A DNA stretch of 64,000 nucleotides from an uncultured Alistipes sp. (GTDB lineage Bacteria > Bacteroidota > Bacteroidia > Bacteroidales > Rikenellaceae): the NCBI GenBank assembly GCA_910584485.1, contig CAJUAV010000002.1, positions 124,001-188,000 on the forward strand, written 5' to 3'. A program made the position numbers and the translations under genes. Below are positions 41,150-49,400 of this stretch, one piece after another; the stretch's first letter is position 1, and each line of letters begins with the position of its first letter. Below the pieces are notes generated by a model. The model did no database searches. It worked only from the letters and a program-made list of their open reading frames with translations, and was not told the origin of the DNA.

Positions 41150-42742
41150 TCACTTTGCTTTGGGTTCGATGTAAAATTCGAAGATCAACGGCGTGAACGA
41201 CGGAATCTCGGTGCTCGTGCGCGTCGTGGTGACGCCCTGGTTGCCGCCCGATCCGTAGTAGCCGTTCGCATAGCTGTCGTAGTACCCGCTGTAATAGGGA
41301 TCGTAGTAGCCGCCGTAATAACCGCCGTAGCCGCCGTAATAGTTGTTGTAGTAACTGCCGTAGCCGCCGTAGTAGCTGTTATAGTAGTTGTAATAGTTCA
41401 GGTAGTTCATGTAGTCGTAGTAGCTGTCCGAATAGCCCGACGACGACGAACTGGTGCTGCCCGCCTGTCCCGAGGCGCCGTAGGCGTTGGTCGAGGTGGT
41501 GATGAGCGCACCCCACTGCCCGTACTGCATGTTGGGAATCGCATAGTAGAAGGCCGTGATCAGACCACCGTCCTCGGGTTTGTACGACAGCGCCTCCCCC
41601 TTCGAGAGGACCTCGCCGTAGACGATCTCCTTCACCTCGTCGATGTTCGTGTCGAAGATGAAGCCGTCGAGGAAACGACCGATGTACCAGATCTTGGCCG
41701 TACCGGTCAGCTTGACCGAGTCGGCCTTGAGCTCCGCGATGCCGACGTAGGGATCGTCCGTATGGAAGCGTTTCACGAGCGCCTCGGCGATCCGCTCGTC
41801 GATCGACGTCACCGACTGCGCGTCGGTGTAGGGCTCGATGCCCGCATAGTAGGGCGCGGGATAGTGCAGGCGGTCCGTCTTGGGATCGAAGCGGTAATTC
41901 ACGTAGAGCTGCGCCACCGAGTCGCAGGCGCTCACCCAGCGCTTGGCGAAATCGGGACGGTAGGGATGGTTCGGATCGTCGAGCGATGTGGGCAGATTCA
42001 CCGCCTCGGTATCCTTCTCGTCGTGGCTGTAGACCTGACGGCCGCCGTTGAGCTCGCAATAGCGGTCGACGTCCGACCCCTCGCGCTGCAACGGGTTCTT
42101 CACCGTGTCGCAGATCTCCATCGTAACGATGAGCGGCTTGCCCGCATCGAGCGCGTACTGGCCCTGGTAGCCGCCATCGCCCGAGAGCCCGCTGCCCACC
42201 ACGCGCGAAGGCATGTAGAGCGTGGCGCGGGCGCCGATGCGCATTTCGTACTCGGGCGAGGTCAAACCCAGCTTCTCGCCGTTGTCGGCGTAATATTTCT
42301 CGCCCAGCTCCTGCTTCTTCTGCATCGCCAGCCACGTTCCCTCGATGAGCGAATAGCCCGACTCGCCGCAATAGCGGTAGTAGGGAACGTAATGGGTGTA
42401 CTTGGTGAAGGTCCCCGCCAGCTCCGCCTCGCGGGCGTTGCGCGTCAGAATGATGTTGCCCGCCAGATCGCGCCCCGAAAAGTTGAAGCGGATCCAGCGC
42501 GCCGTGTCGTTGATCGGCTTTTCGGCCAGGTTGCCCGCATCGTGCAGGTCGAGGTAGTAGCCCGCATCCTTGTCGAAGGCCTGGTAGTTGTCGAGCAGCG
42601 CAGGGCGGTTCTGGGTGATCCAGGCCTGCAGCGACCGGTCCTCGAAGACGGGATAGGGTTCGGTCGTCTCCTTGGCGCAGGCCAGTACGGTCAATGCGGC
42701 GGCAGCGGCCAGCAGACGTGTCGTGTATTTCATCTGTTTCAT
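41150..42742 (-). CDS. FKBP-like lipoprotein with a Tyr/Gly-rich insertion
   Basis: A 530-residue predicted lipoprotein (signal to LTVLACAKE, Cys near residue 22). It has an N-terminal FKBP-like half and a second one at the end: KGEALSYKPEDGG, QWGALITTSTNAYGASGQ, then PSFTPLIFEFYIEP, which is the order of the peptidyl-prolyl isomerase fold. Between AYGASGQ and PSFTPL, where FKBPs have a short loop, lie about 70 residues of Ser-, Tyr- and Gly-rich low complexity (SYYGGYGSYYNN and similar). Isomerase activity is not certain. It is third in an operon after ruvA and another FKBP-like lipoprotein. Confidence 0.78.
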   Translation of the reverse strand: MKQMKYTTRLLAAAAALTVLACAKETTEPYPVFEDRSLQAWITQNRPALLDNYQAFDKDAGYYLDLHDAGNLAEKPINDTARWIRFNFSGRDLAGNIILTRNAREAELAGTFTKYTHYVPYYRYCGESGYSLIEGTWLAMQKKQELGEKYYADNGEKLGLTSPEYEMRIGARATLYMPSRVVGSGLSGDGGYQGQYALDAGKPLIVTMEICDTVKNPLQREGSDVDRYCELNGGRQVYSHDEKDTEAVNLPTSLDDPNHPYRPDFAKRWVSACDSVAQLYVNYRFDPKTDRLHYPAPYYAGIEPYTDAQSVTSIDERIAEALVKRFHTDDPYVGIAELKADSVKLTGTAKIWYIGRFLDGFIFDTNIDEVKEIVYGEVLSKGEALSYKPEDGGLITAFYYAIPNMQYGQWGALITTSTNAYGASGQAGSTSSSSSGYSDSYYDYMNYLNYYNYYNSYYGGYGSYYNNYYGGYGGYYGGYYDPYYSGYYDSYANGYYGSGGNQGVTTTRTSTEIPSFTPLIFEFYIEPKAK

Positions 42743-42778
42743 CTTTTTTCGGTTCTGCGGAGCGGCTCCGCGATTGCG

Positions 42779-43396
42779 TTACTCGACCTGCTGCACCGTG
42801 AAGAAGATCGCCACGGGAGCCTCCTTGTCGAGGATGTTGAAATAGTCGTCGCCGTAGGCCATGTTGAACGTCATATAGGCCTCGACACGGTCGCGCTCGC
42901 GACATCCGACTAACGCCAGCCGCAACCCTTTTAGTATGTTGTCCGTGCGAAGATCGATCGTCAGCGGTTCGAATTTCCACACGCCCGGGGTCAGCCCCAC
43001 CGATTCGCTGTAGAAAAGCTCCTCCAGCTCGGGATCGTTCGTGAAGAAGGGCAGCGTAATGCGCGATCCGTCGGTGACGATGTTCGCGAAAGCGAACTCG
43101 TAGGCGCGGAAGACGATCGTCACGACCGACGTTTCGGTCACCTCGCGCCGCGACGGCCGATCGGGGTTGTAGGCCCCCTCGACGTAGCGGTAGACCGTGT
43201 TGCCGAGCCGCGTATAGTAAGGCTGCTCGGTCCCCTCCTCGACCTCCTCTTCGGGGACCAGACGGGGCGTGTGGGTCGTGGTGAGGTAGCTCTCCATGCG
43301 CCGCTGCTGGTCGGGCAGCACATCTTCGTCCTTCGAACAGGCAGCCGACAGCAGCAGGGCCGCGGCCAGAAGCAGTATGTGGCGTAAATCGGACAT
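42779..43396 (-). CDS. FKBP-like lipoprotein
   Basis: A 205-residue predicted lipoprotein (LLLSAACSKDE, Cys20). The C-terminal part (GLRLALVGCRERDRVEAYMT, then FNMAYGDDYF and APVAIFFTVQ) follows the FKBP pattern, including the AYG turn, so it is probably a periplasm-facing isomerase-like protein of the GldI type. The ruvA stop lies 4 nt before its start; the larger FKBP-like gene follows after 36 nt. Confidence 0.78.
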   Translation of the reverse strand: MSDLRHILLLAAALLLSAACSKDEDVLPDQQRRMESYLTTTHTPRLVPEEEVEEGTEQPYYTRLGNTVYRYVEGAYNPDRPSRREVTETSVVTIVFRAYEFAFANIVTDGSRITLPFFTNDPELEELFYSESVGLTPGVWKFEPLTIDLRTDNILKGLRLALVGCRERDRVEAYMTFNMAYGDDYFNILDKEAPVAIFFTVQQVE

Positions 43397-43400
43397 CGTC

Positions 43401-43976
43401 TTACAGTTGTTTGAGGGCCATGCGGATCAGCTCCTCGGCCGAAGCCGCGGCGTGCTCTTTCGCCAGGCCGCGCAGTACCTTTTCGGCCGACGCCTTCGCG
43501 AAGCCGAGCATCACGAGCGCCTGCAGCGCCTCCTCGGCCGCAGCCGCCGCAGGGGCCTGCGCCGTGCCCGCATCGAGGGCGTCCAGCTTGCCGCTCAACT
43601 CGACCAGAATCTTCTGGGCCGTCTTGAGCCCCAGCCCCTTCACGTTCTTGAGCAGCGAGGCGTTGGCCGTCGCGATAATCCCCCGCAGCTCGCTCGGCGA
43701 GTAGGTCGAGAGGATCGTGCGCGCCGTATTGCCGCCGACGCCCGAGACGCCGATCAGCAGGCGGAACAGCTCGCGCTCCTCCTTCGTGGCGAAGCCGTAG
43801 AGCAGCTGCGCATCCTCGCGCACGACGTAGTGGACCCACAGCTGCGCCTCGGCGGCATGTTCGATCGCCGCGAAGGTCTGCAGCGAAATCTGCACATAAT
43901 ACCCCACCCCGCCTGCATCCACGACGGCGTAGGCGGGCGTCGCTTCGGCAACGGTTCCTCGGATATATTCGTACAT
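43401..43976 (-). CDS. ruvA: Holliday junction DNA helicase subunit RuvA
   Basis: A 191-residue cytoplasmic protein that binds four-way junctions and loads RuvB. Domain I starts MYEYIRGTVAEATPAYAVVD. The two HhH motifs are FRLLIGVSGVGGNTART and LLKNVKGLGLKTAQKILVEL. The flexible Ala-rich linker and the domain III helices (EEALQALVMLGF) are present. It is first in an operon with two FKBP-like lipoproteins, an unusual partnership. Confidence 0.95.
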   Translation of the reverse strand: MYEYIRGTVAEATPAYAVVDAGGVGYYVQISLQTFAAIEHAAEAQLWVHYVVREDAQLLYGFATKEERELFRLLIGVSGVGGNTARTILSTYSPSELRGIIATANASLLKNVKGLGLKTAQKILVELSGKLDALDAGTAQAPAAAAAEEALQALVMLGFAKASAEKVLRGLAKEHAAASAEELIRMALKQL

Positions 43977-44052
43977 AGGCGCTCTTCGGGCTCTTTCGGG
44001 CGGAGGCGGGGCGGCCGCATCGGGCCCGCCGCATTTTTTGGCTTCCGCATCG

Positions 44053-44080
44053 CAAAAATAAAGATTTTTTCTTACCTTTG
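44053..44080. promoter_or_regulatory. Overlapping divergent promoters (ruvA and skp-like gene)
   Basis: Minus strand TATTTTTG (44060-44053) for ruvA, with TTTA 20 nt upstream as its -33. Plus strand TACCTTTG (44073-44080) serves the Skp-like gene. The two share the same 30 bp. Confidence 0.65.
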
Positions 44081-44186
44081 TAAATCATTCGGCAACTTTT
44101 TGCGGTTTCGCCCCGAAAAGGGAGCCTCGCCGCAGCAAAGGGGCCGAAGCGGAAAACGGAAAATATACCTAAAAAAAATAAACGAC

Positions 44187-44759
44187 ATGAAAAAAATCTT
44201 TGTTTGCGCGCTCGCTGCGGCTTGCGCATTGGCGGCCTGCGATTCGAACAACGGCGCGGCGACCGCGACCGAAGGCGCTGCGGCGCGCGAGCTCGGCGCT
44301 TCGGATCTGGCCTACGTGCAGGTCGAGGCGGTGCTCGCACAGTGCGATCTCTTCCAGACCGAGGGCGTAGCGCTCCAGGAGAAGACGCAGAAGGCACAGG
44401 AGAGCTGGGCCAAGAAGGAGCGTTCGCTCCAGGCCGAGGCCGCCCAGCTGCAGGAGAAATACGAGAAGGGGCTCATCACCACGCGCGACGCCCAGAGCAA
44501 GCAGGAAAGCATCCAGAAGCGCGCAGCCTCCTACCAGAGCTCGGCCCAGAACGAGGCCCGCACGCTCGAAGAGGAGAACACCGTCTTCACGAACCGCGCG
44601 CAGGATCTGCTGCGCCGCGCCGTGGATGCGATCAACGCCGACAAGAAATACAAGATGATCGTGAACGCCACGGCGCTCATCGACGCCGATTCGACGCTCG
44701 ACATCACCCCCGCCGTGCTGGCCAAGGTGAACGAGCTCTACGCCGCCGAGAAAAAATAG
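44187..44759 (+). CDS. OmpH/Skp-family lipoprotein
   Basis: A 190-residue predicted lipoprotein (ALAAACALAACDS, Cys18). The body is a long coiled coil (VALQEKTQKAQESWAKKERS to RTLEEENTVFTN) with a C-terminal strand segment (KYKMIVNATALIDADSTLDI). This is the layout of the periplasmic chaperone Skp/OmpH, which guards unfolded outer-membrane proteins. The lipobox, if used, would tether it to a membrane. It has a promoter and a strong terminator, so it is monocistronic. Confidence 0.83.
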   Translation: MKKIFVCALAAACALAACDSNNGAATATEGAAARELGASDLAYVQVEAVLAQCDLFQTEGVALQEKTQKAQESWAKKERSLQAEAAQLQEKYEKGLITTRDAQSKQESIQKRAASYQSSAQNEARTLEEENTVFTNRAQDLLRRAVDAINADKKYKMIVNATALIDADSTLDITPAVLAKVNELYAAEKK

Positions 44760-44817
44760 GTGCCGCGGGCCGCTGGGGGGGGGCGACCGCTCGCCCGCGC
44801 TGCCCGAACCGCACGCC

Positions 44818-44861
44818 GAAAGGGGCTGTCCGACGGATTCCGACAGGGACAGCCCCTTTTG
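44818..44861 (+). terminator. Terminator of the Skp-like gene
   Basis: Stem AAAGGGGCTGTCC with GGACAGCCCCTTT, followed by TTTTG. A run of nine G (44775-44783) lies between the stop codon and this hairpin. Confidence 0.88.
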
Positions 44862-44902
44862 CAACGAACCTTTTTCGACCTTTCCACCGAACTTTTCGCC
44901 GT

Positions 44903-45712
44903 ATGGATTTCGTACCGTTCACCTTCGTCGATTTCATCGACATCGTACTGGTCGCCGCCATCATGTACTGGATCTACCGCATGACGCGCGGCACGAACGC
45001 CCCCTACATTCTGTCGGGAATCATCCTCGTCTACCTGATGTGGGTCATCGTCCGCGCGCTCAACATGGAGCTGCTTTCGTCGATCCTCGGGCAGGTGATT
45101 TCGGTCGGCGTGCTGGCGCTCTTCATCATCTTCCAGCCCGAGCTGCGGCGATTCCTCCAGATCATCGGCACGCGGCAGAAACAGTTCAACTTCATCACGC
45201 GCATCTTCTCGCTCGGCGAGGACGGCAGGGAACAGCCCAACCTGGCGCCGATCGTGACGGCCTGCCGCGAAATGGCCCAGACGAAGACGGGAGCCCTCAT
45301 CGTCATCCGCCAGGAGAGCGACCTGCAGCTGATCGCCGACGGGGGCATCGCCATCGACGCCAAGCTGTCGGTCTCGCTGCTGAAGAACATCTTCTTCAAG
45401 AACGCCCCGCTGCACGACGGCGCCGTGCTGGTGGAGGGCGACCGCGTCGTGGCGGCGAAGTGCATCCTGCCCGTGACGCAGAGCGACGTGCCGAAGGATT
45501 ACGGCACGCGCCACCGTGCGGCGATCGGCATGAGCGAAATTTCGGACGCGATCATCGTCGTGGTCTCCGAGGAGACGGGCGGCATCTCGATCGCCCACAG
45601 CGGCGAGCTGCGCCGCGACATCGACCCCGCGCGGCTGCTCCAGATCCTCCAGCGCTACGTGACGCGCAACACGGTCCGCCGCGAACGGCGCCAGCGCGAA
45701 GGAGAGCAGTAG
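44903..45712 (+). CDS. cdaA: Diadenylate cyclase (c-di-AMP synthase, CdaA type)
   Basis: A 269-residue membrane enzyme making cyclic di-AMP from two ATP. Three N-terminal helices (residues about 8-75) are followed by the DisA_N domain with the two diagnostic motifs: LHDGA and GTRHRAA. The motif IADGGIAIDAKLS is also typical. c-di-AMP controls osmotic and cell-wall homeostasis. No dedicated regulator (CdaR) is next to it. It ends before a terminator at 45733. Confidence 0.94.
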   Translation: MDFVPFTFVDFIDIVLVAAIMYWIYRMTRGTNAPYILSGIILVYLMWVIVRALNMELLSSILGQVISVGVLALFIIFQPELRRFLQIIGTRQKQFNFITRIFSLGEDGREQPNLAPIVTACREMAQTKTGALIVIRQESDLQLIADGGIAIDAKLSVSLLKNIFFKNAPLHDGAVLVEGDRVVAAKCILPVTQSDVPKDYGTRHRAAIGMSEISDAIIVVVSEETGGISIAHSGELRRDIDPARLLQILQRYVTRNTVRRERRQREGEQ

Positions 45713-45732
45713 CGGATACCTATGTATGATAT

Positions 45733-45765
45733 AAACGCCCCGTCGTATTCGAGCGACGGGGCGTT
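45733..45765 (+). terminator. Terminator of cdaA
   Basis: Stem AAACGCCCCGTCG with CGACGGGGCGTTT, about 20 nt after the cdaA stop. Confidence 0.85.
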
Positions 45766-45793
45766 TCGCGTTCGGCGGAGGCGTTTTTCGCGC

Positions 45794-45823
45794 AAAAAGG
45801 GCCGCCCGCTTCGGGCGACCCTT
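45794..45823 (-). terminator. Terminator of the minus-strand small membrane gene
   Basis: Minus strand: AAGGGTCGCCCG paired with CGGGCGGCCCTT, then TTT and GCG. It lies 25 nt after the stop at 45847 and faces the cdaA terminator. Confidence 0.75.
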
Positions 45824-45846
45824 CGGCATCCTGCCTGCATCCCGAC

Positions 45847-46077
45847 CTATCGTTCGGGATGCTTCGCTTTCTGCCATTTGTGCGCCCAATACGCGATCGA
45901 GTAAACGATCAGCGAGCTGACGACGGAGACCGAACACAGCACGAAAAGGAGGCGGCACAGGCTACACAGACAGGCCAGTTCGGGATGCGGCGCGGCATAC
46001 GCGATGCCGACATAGCTCAACACCCAGCAAAGCACGTTTTGATTGACCTTCAAATTGTCCAGGATTTTAACGTCCAT
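45847..46077 (-). CDS. Small Cys-rich membrane protein
   Basis: A 76-residue protein with one or two hydrophobic helices (residues about 18-60) containing four Cys (NVLCWVLSYVG, ACLCSLCRLLFVLC) and a basic tail (WAHKWQKAKHPER). No family recognised. It lies 21 nt after the stop of the lipoprotein gene on the same strand and is followed by a terminator, which supports it as a real gene. Confidence 0.6.
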   Translation of the reverse strand: MDVKILDNLKVNQNVLCWVLSYVGIAYAAPHPELACLCSLCRLLFVLCSVSVVSSLIVYSIAYWAHKWQKAKHPER

Positions 46078-46098
46078 ACGCGGAAGAGACGATTTCGG

Positions 46099-46752
46099 TT
46101 AAAAGTCGTAGCCGACGATCTTCGACGCACACGTTTTCCAGCCTTCAGCTTTCTGATACTTTGCCGCCGATGCTTTCGGCACATAGATTTTGGCAAGTGC
46201 ATCTTCAACCTCAAGCTCCACGCCAGGCCAACTATAAGACATGCGCGGAGGTTCGACGGCCGGACAATAAATCGTAGTCAAATCGTCACACATATCAAAT
46301 GTCAAAGGTGTAACCTCTTCAAGCGTTTTAGGAAGCTTAAGAGTGATTATGCCGTAGGGAAACGCATAATCACCAAATTTTGTCAATCCGAGATTGTAAC
46401 TTAAATCGAGGTCTGCAGCACTATTCCAACCTCCAAAATTAAGCTCGACCAGATTCGGGAAATATTCGATGCCTTTCACCGATCGAACGTCATACAATTT
46501 AAAATCATCATCTCTATCATCACAATCAATTTTCCGCACCAGTGCCGCCTCTTTCGGGGAGACTGCAAGATCTTTGTCGAGGTCGAAATGGTCGTAGCAG
46601 TACCGAATGGACTCGGAATCGTCCATGGCCGAACAAACATCGTTCGGATCGGGCAGCTGCGGCAGCGAACCGCCGTTCTCTTCGCCATCGTCCTTGCTGC
46701 ATCCGACCAGCACCATAGCGATCAACGCCAGGAAAAACAACTTATTTTTCAT
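46099..46752 (-). CDS. Lipoprotein with an EF-hand-like loop and leucine-rich segment
   Basis: A 217-residue predicted lipoprotein (LIAMVLVGCSKDD, Cys18). Residues about 58-70 read DLDKDLAVSPKEA, matching the D-x-D-x-D...E calcium loop of EF-hands and dockerin-like repeats. The C-terminal part follows BspA-like leucine-rich patterns (NLVELNFGGWNSAADLDLSY; PKTLEEVTPLTF; AKIYVPKASAAKYQKAEGWK). A surface-exposed, calcium-binding role is plausible. The ATG at 46752 is chosen because it opens the signal peptide. Confidence 0.75.
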   Translation of the reverse strand: MKNKLFFLALIAMVLVGCSKDDGEENGGSLPQLPDPNDVCSAMDDSESIRYCYDHFDLDKDLAVSPKEAALVRKIDCDDRDDDFKLYDVRSVKGIEYFPNLVELNFGGWNSAADLDLSYNLGLTKFGDYAFPYGIITLKLPKTLEEVTPLTFDMCDDLTTIYCPAVEPPRMSYSWPGVELEVEDALAKIYVPKASAAKYQKAEGWKTCASKIVGYDF

Positions 46753-47198
46753 GATAAAAAAATTTTTGCGCCGTATCGACTCCGCTGCGGCAGTTACAGG
46801 CAAAAAGAAAGTGTGGAGTCGTTCGTTTATCTGACGACAGGCATTTGGCGGCGCCCAAGCACAAATAAACAATACCCCACACCGAACAGGATATATCGAG
46901 ACGGATATATGCCCATAAGCGGTGATGAATGTTCGTACTGCTCATCCTCGTGCTTTTCAAAATCGCCAAATTTTGTCGTCAAGGATTAGCGAGACGCGGT
47001 CACTAAACAGGTCGTCGCTCGCTCGGAACGATGTCGCACCGATAGAAAAGATTTTTCGATACGCAACACTCAAACGGGGTATTGCCGATGCAAATTTCCG
47101 AAAAAGCGCACGTTTTTCCAACGCCCGAAGGGGTGGAAAGCGAATTTTGTTTTGTATAAATCGGGGGCGACCGGCGCGAAGCGTACGGCCGAAGGCGA
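46753..47198. other. Intergenic stretch with no recognised gene
   Basis: About 445 nt of mixed composition between the lipoprotein start and the tRNA terminator. No TAnnTTTG promoter, tRNA, hairpin or convincing open frame was found, so the promoter of the lipoprotein gene is not identified. Confidence 0.5.
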
Positions 47199-47235
47199 CA
47201 AAAAAAAGAGGAGGCCCGCGACGGTCCTCCTCTTC
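47199..47235 (-). terminator. Terminator of tRNA-Thr
   Basis: Minus strand: GAAGAGGAGG paired with CCTCCTCTT, then eight T residues. It lies directly after the tRNA 3' end. Confidence 0.88.
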
Positions 47236-47240
47236 GGCGA

Positions 47241-47311
<71 letters not shown>

Positions 47312-47334
47312 AACTTTTTCTCTTTCGAGTGGTG

Positions 47335-47366
47335 CAAAAGTACGCAAGAAAATTGAAAAGACCAAA
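47335..47366 (-). promoter_or_regulatory. Promoter for tRNA-Thr
   Basis: Minus strand: TTTG (47366-47363), 20-nt spacer, TACTTTTG (47342-47335). Exact consensus, about 24 nt before the tRNA 5' end. Confidence 0.82.
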
Positions 47367-47426
47367 AAAATGCGCCATCTTTTCGGAATATTTTCTATCT
47401 TTACTCGATTTTACAACCGAAACCCC

Positions 47427-48374
47427 ATGAAAAAAATTCTGATTGTAGGTGCAGGAGGCCAGATCGGTTCCGAACTGACGGTCTATCTGCGGAAGATTTA
47501 CGGCGGCCCGAACGTCGTCGCAACCGACATGCGCGACTGCCGCGAACTGGGCGAGGAGGGCCCCTTCGAGGTGCTCAACGCCCTCGATGCCACGGCCATG
47601 GCCTCGATCGTGGCGCGCTACCGCATCGATACGATCTTCAACCTCGTGGCGCTGCTGTCGGCCGTCGGCGAGCGCAACCCCCAAATGGCATGGAATGTGA
47701 ACATGGGTGCGCTGAACAACTCCTTGGAGGTGGCGCGGCAACACCATTGTGCGCTCTTCACGCCCTCGTCGATCGGCGCCTTCGGCCCCTCGTCGCCCAA
47801 GGACGGAACACCGCAGGACACCATCATGCAACCGACCACCATCTACGGCATCTGCAAATACACGGGCGAAATGCTCGGCAACTATTACCACCACAAATAC
47901 GGCGTCGACACCCGTTCGGTGCGTTTCCCGGGCATCATTTCGAGCGTCACCCTCCCCGGAGGCGGCACGACCGACTACGCCGTCGAAATCTACTACGAGG
48001 CGATCCGCACGGGCCACTTCACCTGCCCCGTGCCGCCGAACGTCTACATGGACATGATCTACATGCCCGACGCGCTGCGCGCCTGCGTCGAGCTGATGGA
48101 GGCCGACCCCGCGCGGCTGAAGCACCGCAACAGCTTCAACCTCGCCTCGATGAGCTTCACCCCCGAAATCATCTGCGCCGAAATCAAGAAGCGGCTGCCC
48201 GCCTTCACGATGGACTACGACATCGACCCCGTCAAGCGCGACATCGCCGAAAGCTGGCCCAACTCGCTCGACGACACCTGCGCCCGCGAGGAGTGGGGCT
48301 GGAAACCCGAATGGGATCTGCCGCGCATGACCGACGACATGCTGCAGCACATCCGTCAGAAACTGGGCAAATAG
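47427..48374 (+). CDS. NAD-dependent epimerase, L-threonine 3-dehydrogenase-like
   Basis: A 315-residue extended SDR enzyme. The Rossmann motif is VGAGGQIGSEL near the N-terminus. The catalytic Tyr-Lys pair is in YGICKYTGE, with Ser/Thr in FTPSSIGAFG. The order and sequence (NVNMGALNNSLEVA; RFPGIIS; DMIYMPDALRA) match the UDP-galactose-epimerase-like L-threonine dehydrogenase found in Bacteroidota, which oxidises threonine to 2-amino-3-ketobutyrate. Its partner KBL is not in the window. It diverges from tRNA-Thr; the next gene starts 1 nt after its stop. Confidence 0.88.
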   Translation: MKKILIVGAGGQIGSELTVYLRKIYGGPNVVATDMRDCRELGEEGPFEVLNALDATAMASIVARYRIDTIFNLVALLSAVGERNPQMAWNVNMGALNNSLEVARQHHCALFTPSSIGAFGPSSPKDGTPQDTIMQPTTIYGICKYTGEMLGNYYHHKYGVDTRSVRFPGIISSVTLPGGGTTDYAVEIYYEAIRTGHFTCPVPPNVYMDMIYMPDALRACVELMEADPARLKHRNSFNLASMSFTPEIICAEIKKRLPAFTMDYDIDPVKRDIAESWPNSLDDTCAREEWGWKPEWDLPRMTDDMLQHIRQKLGK

Positions 48375-48375
48375 G

Positions 48376-49326
48376 ATGCGGCGCACGGCGATGTGGATCC
48401 TGGGTATCGTGCTGTCGGCGGCAGCAATCACCGCAGCGGGCGGCTTCTACCTCGTCTCGGTAGCGCTCCGCCCCGCCGTGGAGCGCGATCCCGAGGTCTG
48501 CTTCCGCTCGTTCTACGACAGCTACCCCGCCCTGCAGGGATGGGCCGATTCGCTGCGGCGGACAAAGGCCCTGCGCGACACACTGCTGACGGCCGACGAC
48601 GGCACCCCGCTGCAAGCGTGGTACCTGCGTGCACCGCAGCCGACGACCCGCACAGCCCTGCTCGTGCACGGCTATACGGACCACCCCTTCGGCATGCTGG
48701 CCATCGGCTCCCTCTACCACCGGCTCGGCTTCAACCTGCTGCTGCCCGCGCTCCGCTACCACGGCGGCAGCGGCGGGCGCGCGATCCAGATGGGCTGGCG
48801 CGACCGCGAAGACGTGCTGCGCTGGATCGGCGAGACGGACCGCCTCTTCGGAGCGGGACAGCGCCTCGTCGTGCACGGCGTCTCGATGGGTGCCGCCACG
48901 ACGATGATGCTCGCGGGCGACGCCCGCCTGCCCGCAAGCGCGAAATGCCTCGTCGAGGATTGCGGCTACACGAGCGTCTGGGAGCAGTTCCGCAAGGAGC
49001 TGCGCGAAGACTACGGGCTGCCCGCCTTCCCGCTGCTCCACGCCGCGGACCTCGTCTGCCGCCTCCGCTTCGGCTGGAATTTCCGCGAAGCCTCGGCCCT
49101 CGAAGCGGTGGCACGGTGCGACCGCCCGATGCTCTTCATCCACGGCGAAAAGGACCGCTACGTCCCCACGTCGATGGTCTACCCCCTCTACGAGGCCAAG
49201 CAGGGCGACAAGGCGCTGTGGATCGCCCCCGGCTCCGCCCATGCCGCCTCCTTCGGCGACCACCCCGAGACCTACACGGCCTGCGTCGCCGAATTCGTCG
49301 AGACCTACCTGCCCGCAACCGAATAA
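48376..49326 (+). CDS. Membrane-anchored alpha/beta hydrolase
   Basis: A 316-residue protein with an N-terminal signal anchor (residues 6-30) and an alpha/beta hydrolase domain. Oxyanion region LLVHGYTDHPFGM, nucleophile elbow VHGVSMGAAT, acid in HGEKDRYVP and His in GSAHAASFGD are all visible. It resembles the extracellular BEM46/serine aminopeptidase-like hydrolases. It starts 1 nt after the threonine dehydrogenase stop, so the two are in one operon. Substrate is unknown. Confidence 0.85.
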   Translation: MRRTAMWILGIVLSAAAITAAGGFYLVSVALRPAVERDPEVCFRSFYDSYPALQGWADSLRRTKALRDTLLTADDGTPLQAWYLRAPQPTTRTALLVHGYTDHPFGMLAIGSLYHRLGFNLLLPALRYHGGSGGRAIQMGWRDREDVLRWIGETDRLFGAGQRLVVHGVSMGAATTMMLAGDARLPASAKCLVEDCGYTSVWEQFRKELREDYGLPAFPLLHAADLVCRLRFGWNFREASALEAVARCDRPMLFIHGEKDRYVPTSMVYPLYEAKQGDKALWIAPGSAHAASFGDHPETYTACVAEFVETYLPATE

Positions 49327-49338
49327 CCGCGCGCGCAT

Positions 49339-49385
49339 GATGCCAACGCCCCCGTCGGAACATGTCCGACGGGGGCGTTGGCATC
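49339..49385. terminator. Bidirectional terminator
   Basis: A perfect 21-bp stem (49339-49359 with 49365-49385, built on GATGCCAACGCCCCCG and its complement) with a 5-nt loop. It lies between the convergent hydrolase and DPP-IV genes. Confidence 0.88.
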
Positions 49386-49400
49386 GTGCAGGAGACCCGC

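Noticed and set aside
44775..44783. G9 run after the Skp-like gene as a functional switch
   Set aside because: It lies after the stop codon and before the terminator, so slippage there would have no clear effect.
46988..47160. Small open frames between the lipoprotein and the tRNA
   Set aside because: No promoter, start context or conserved-looking peptide.
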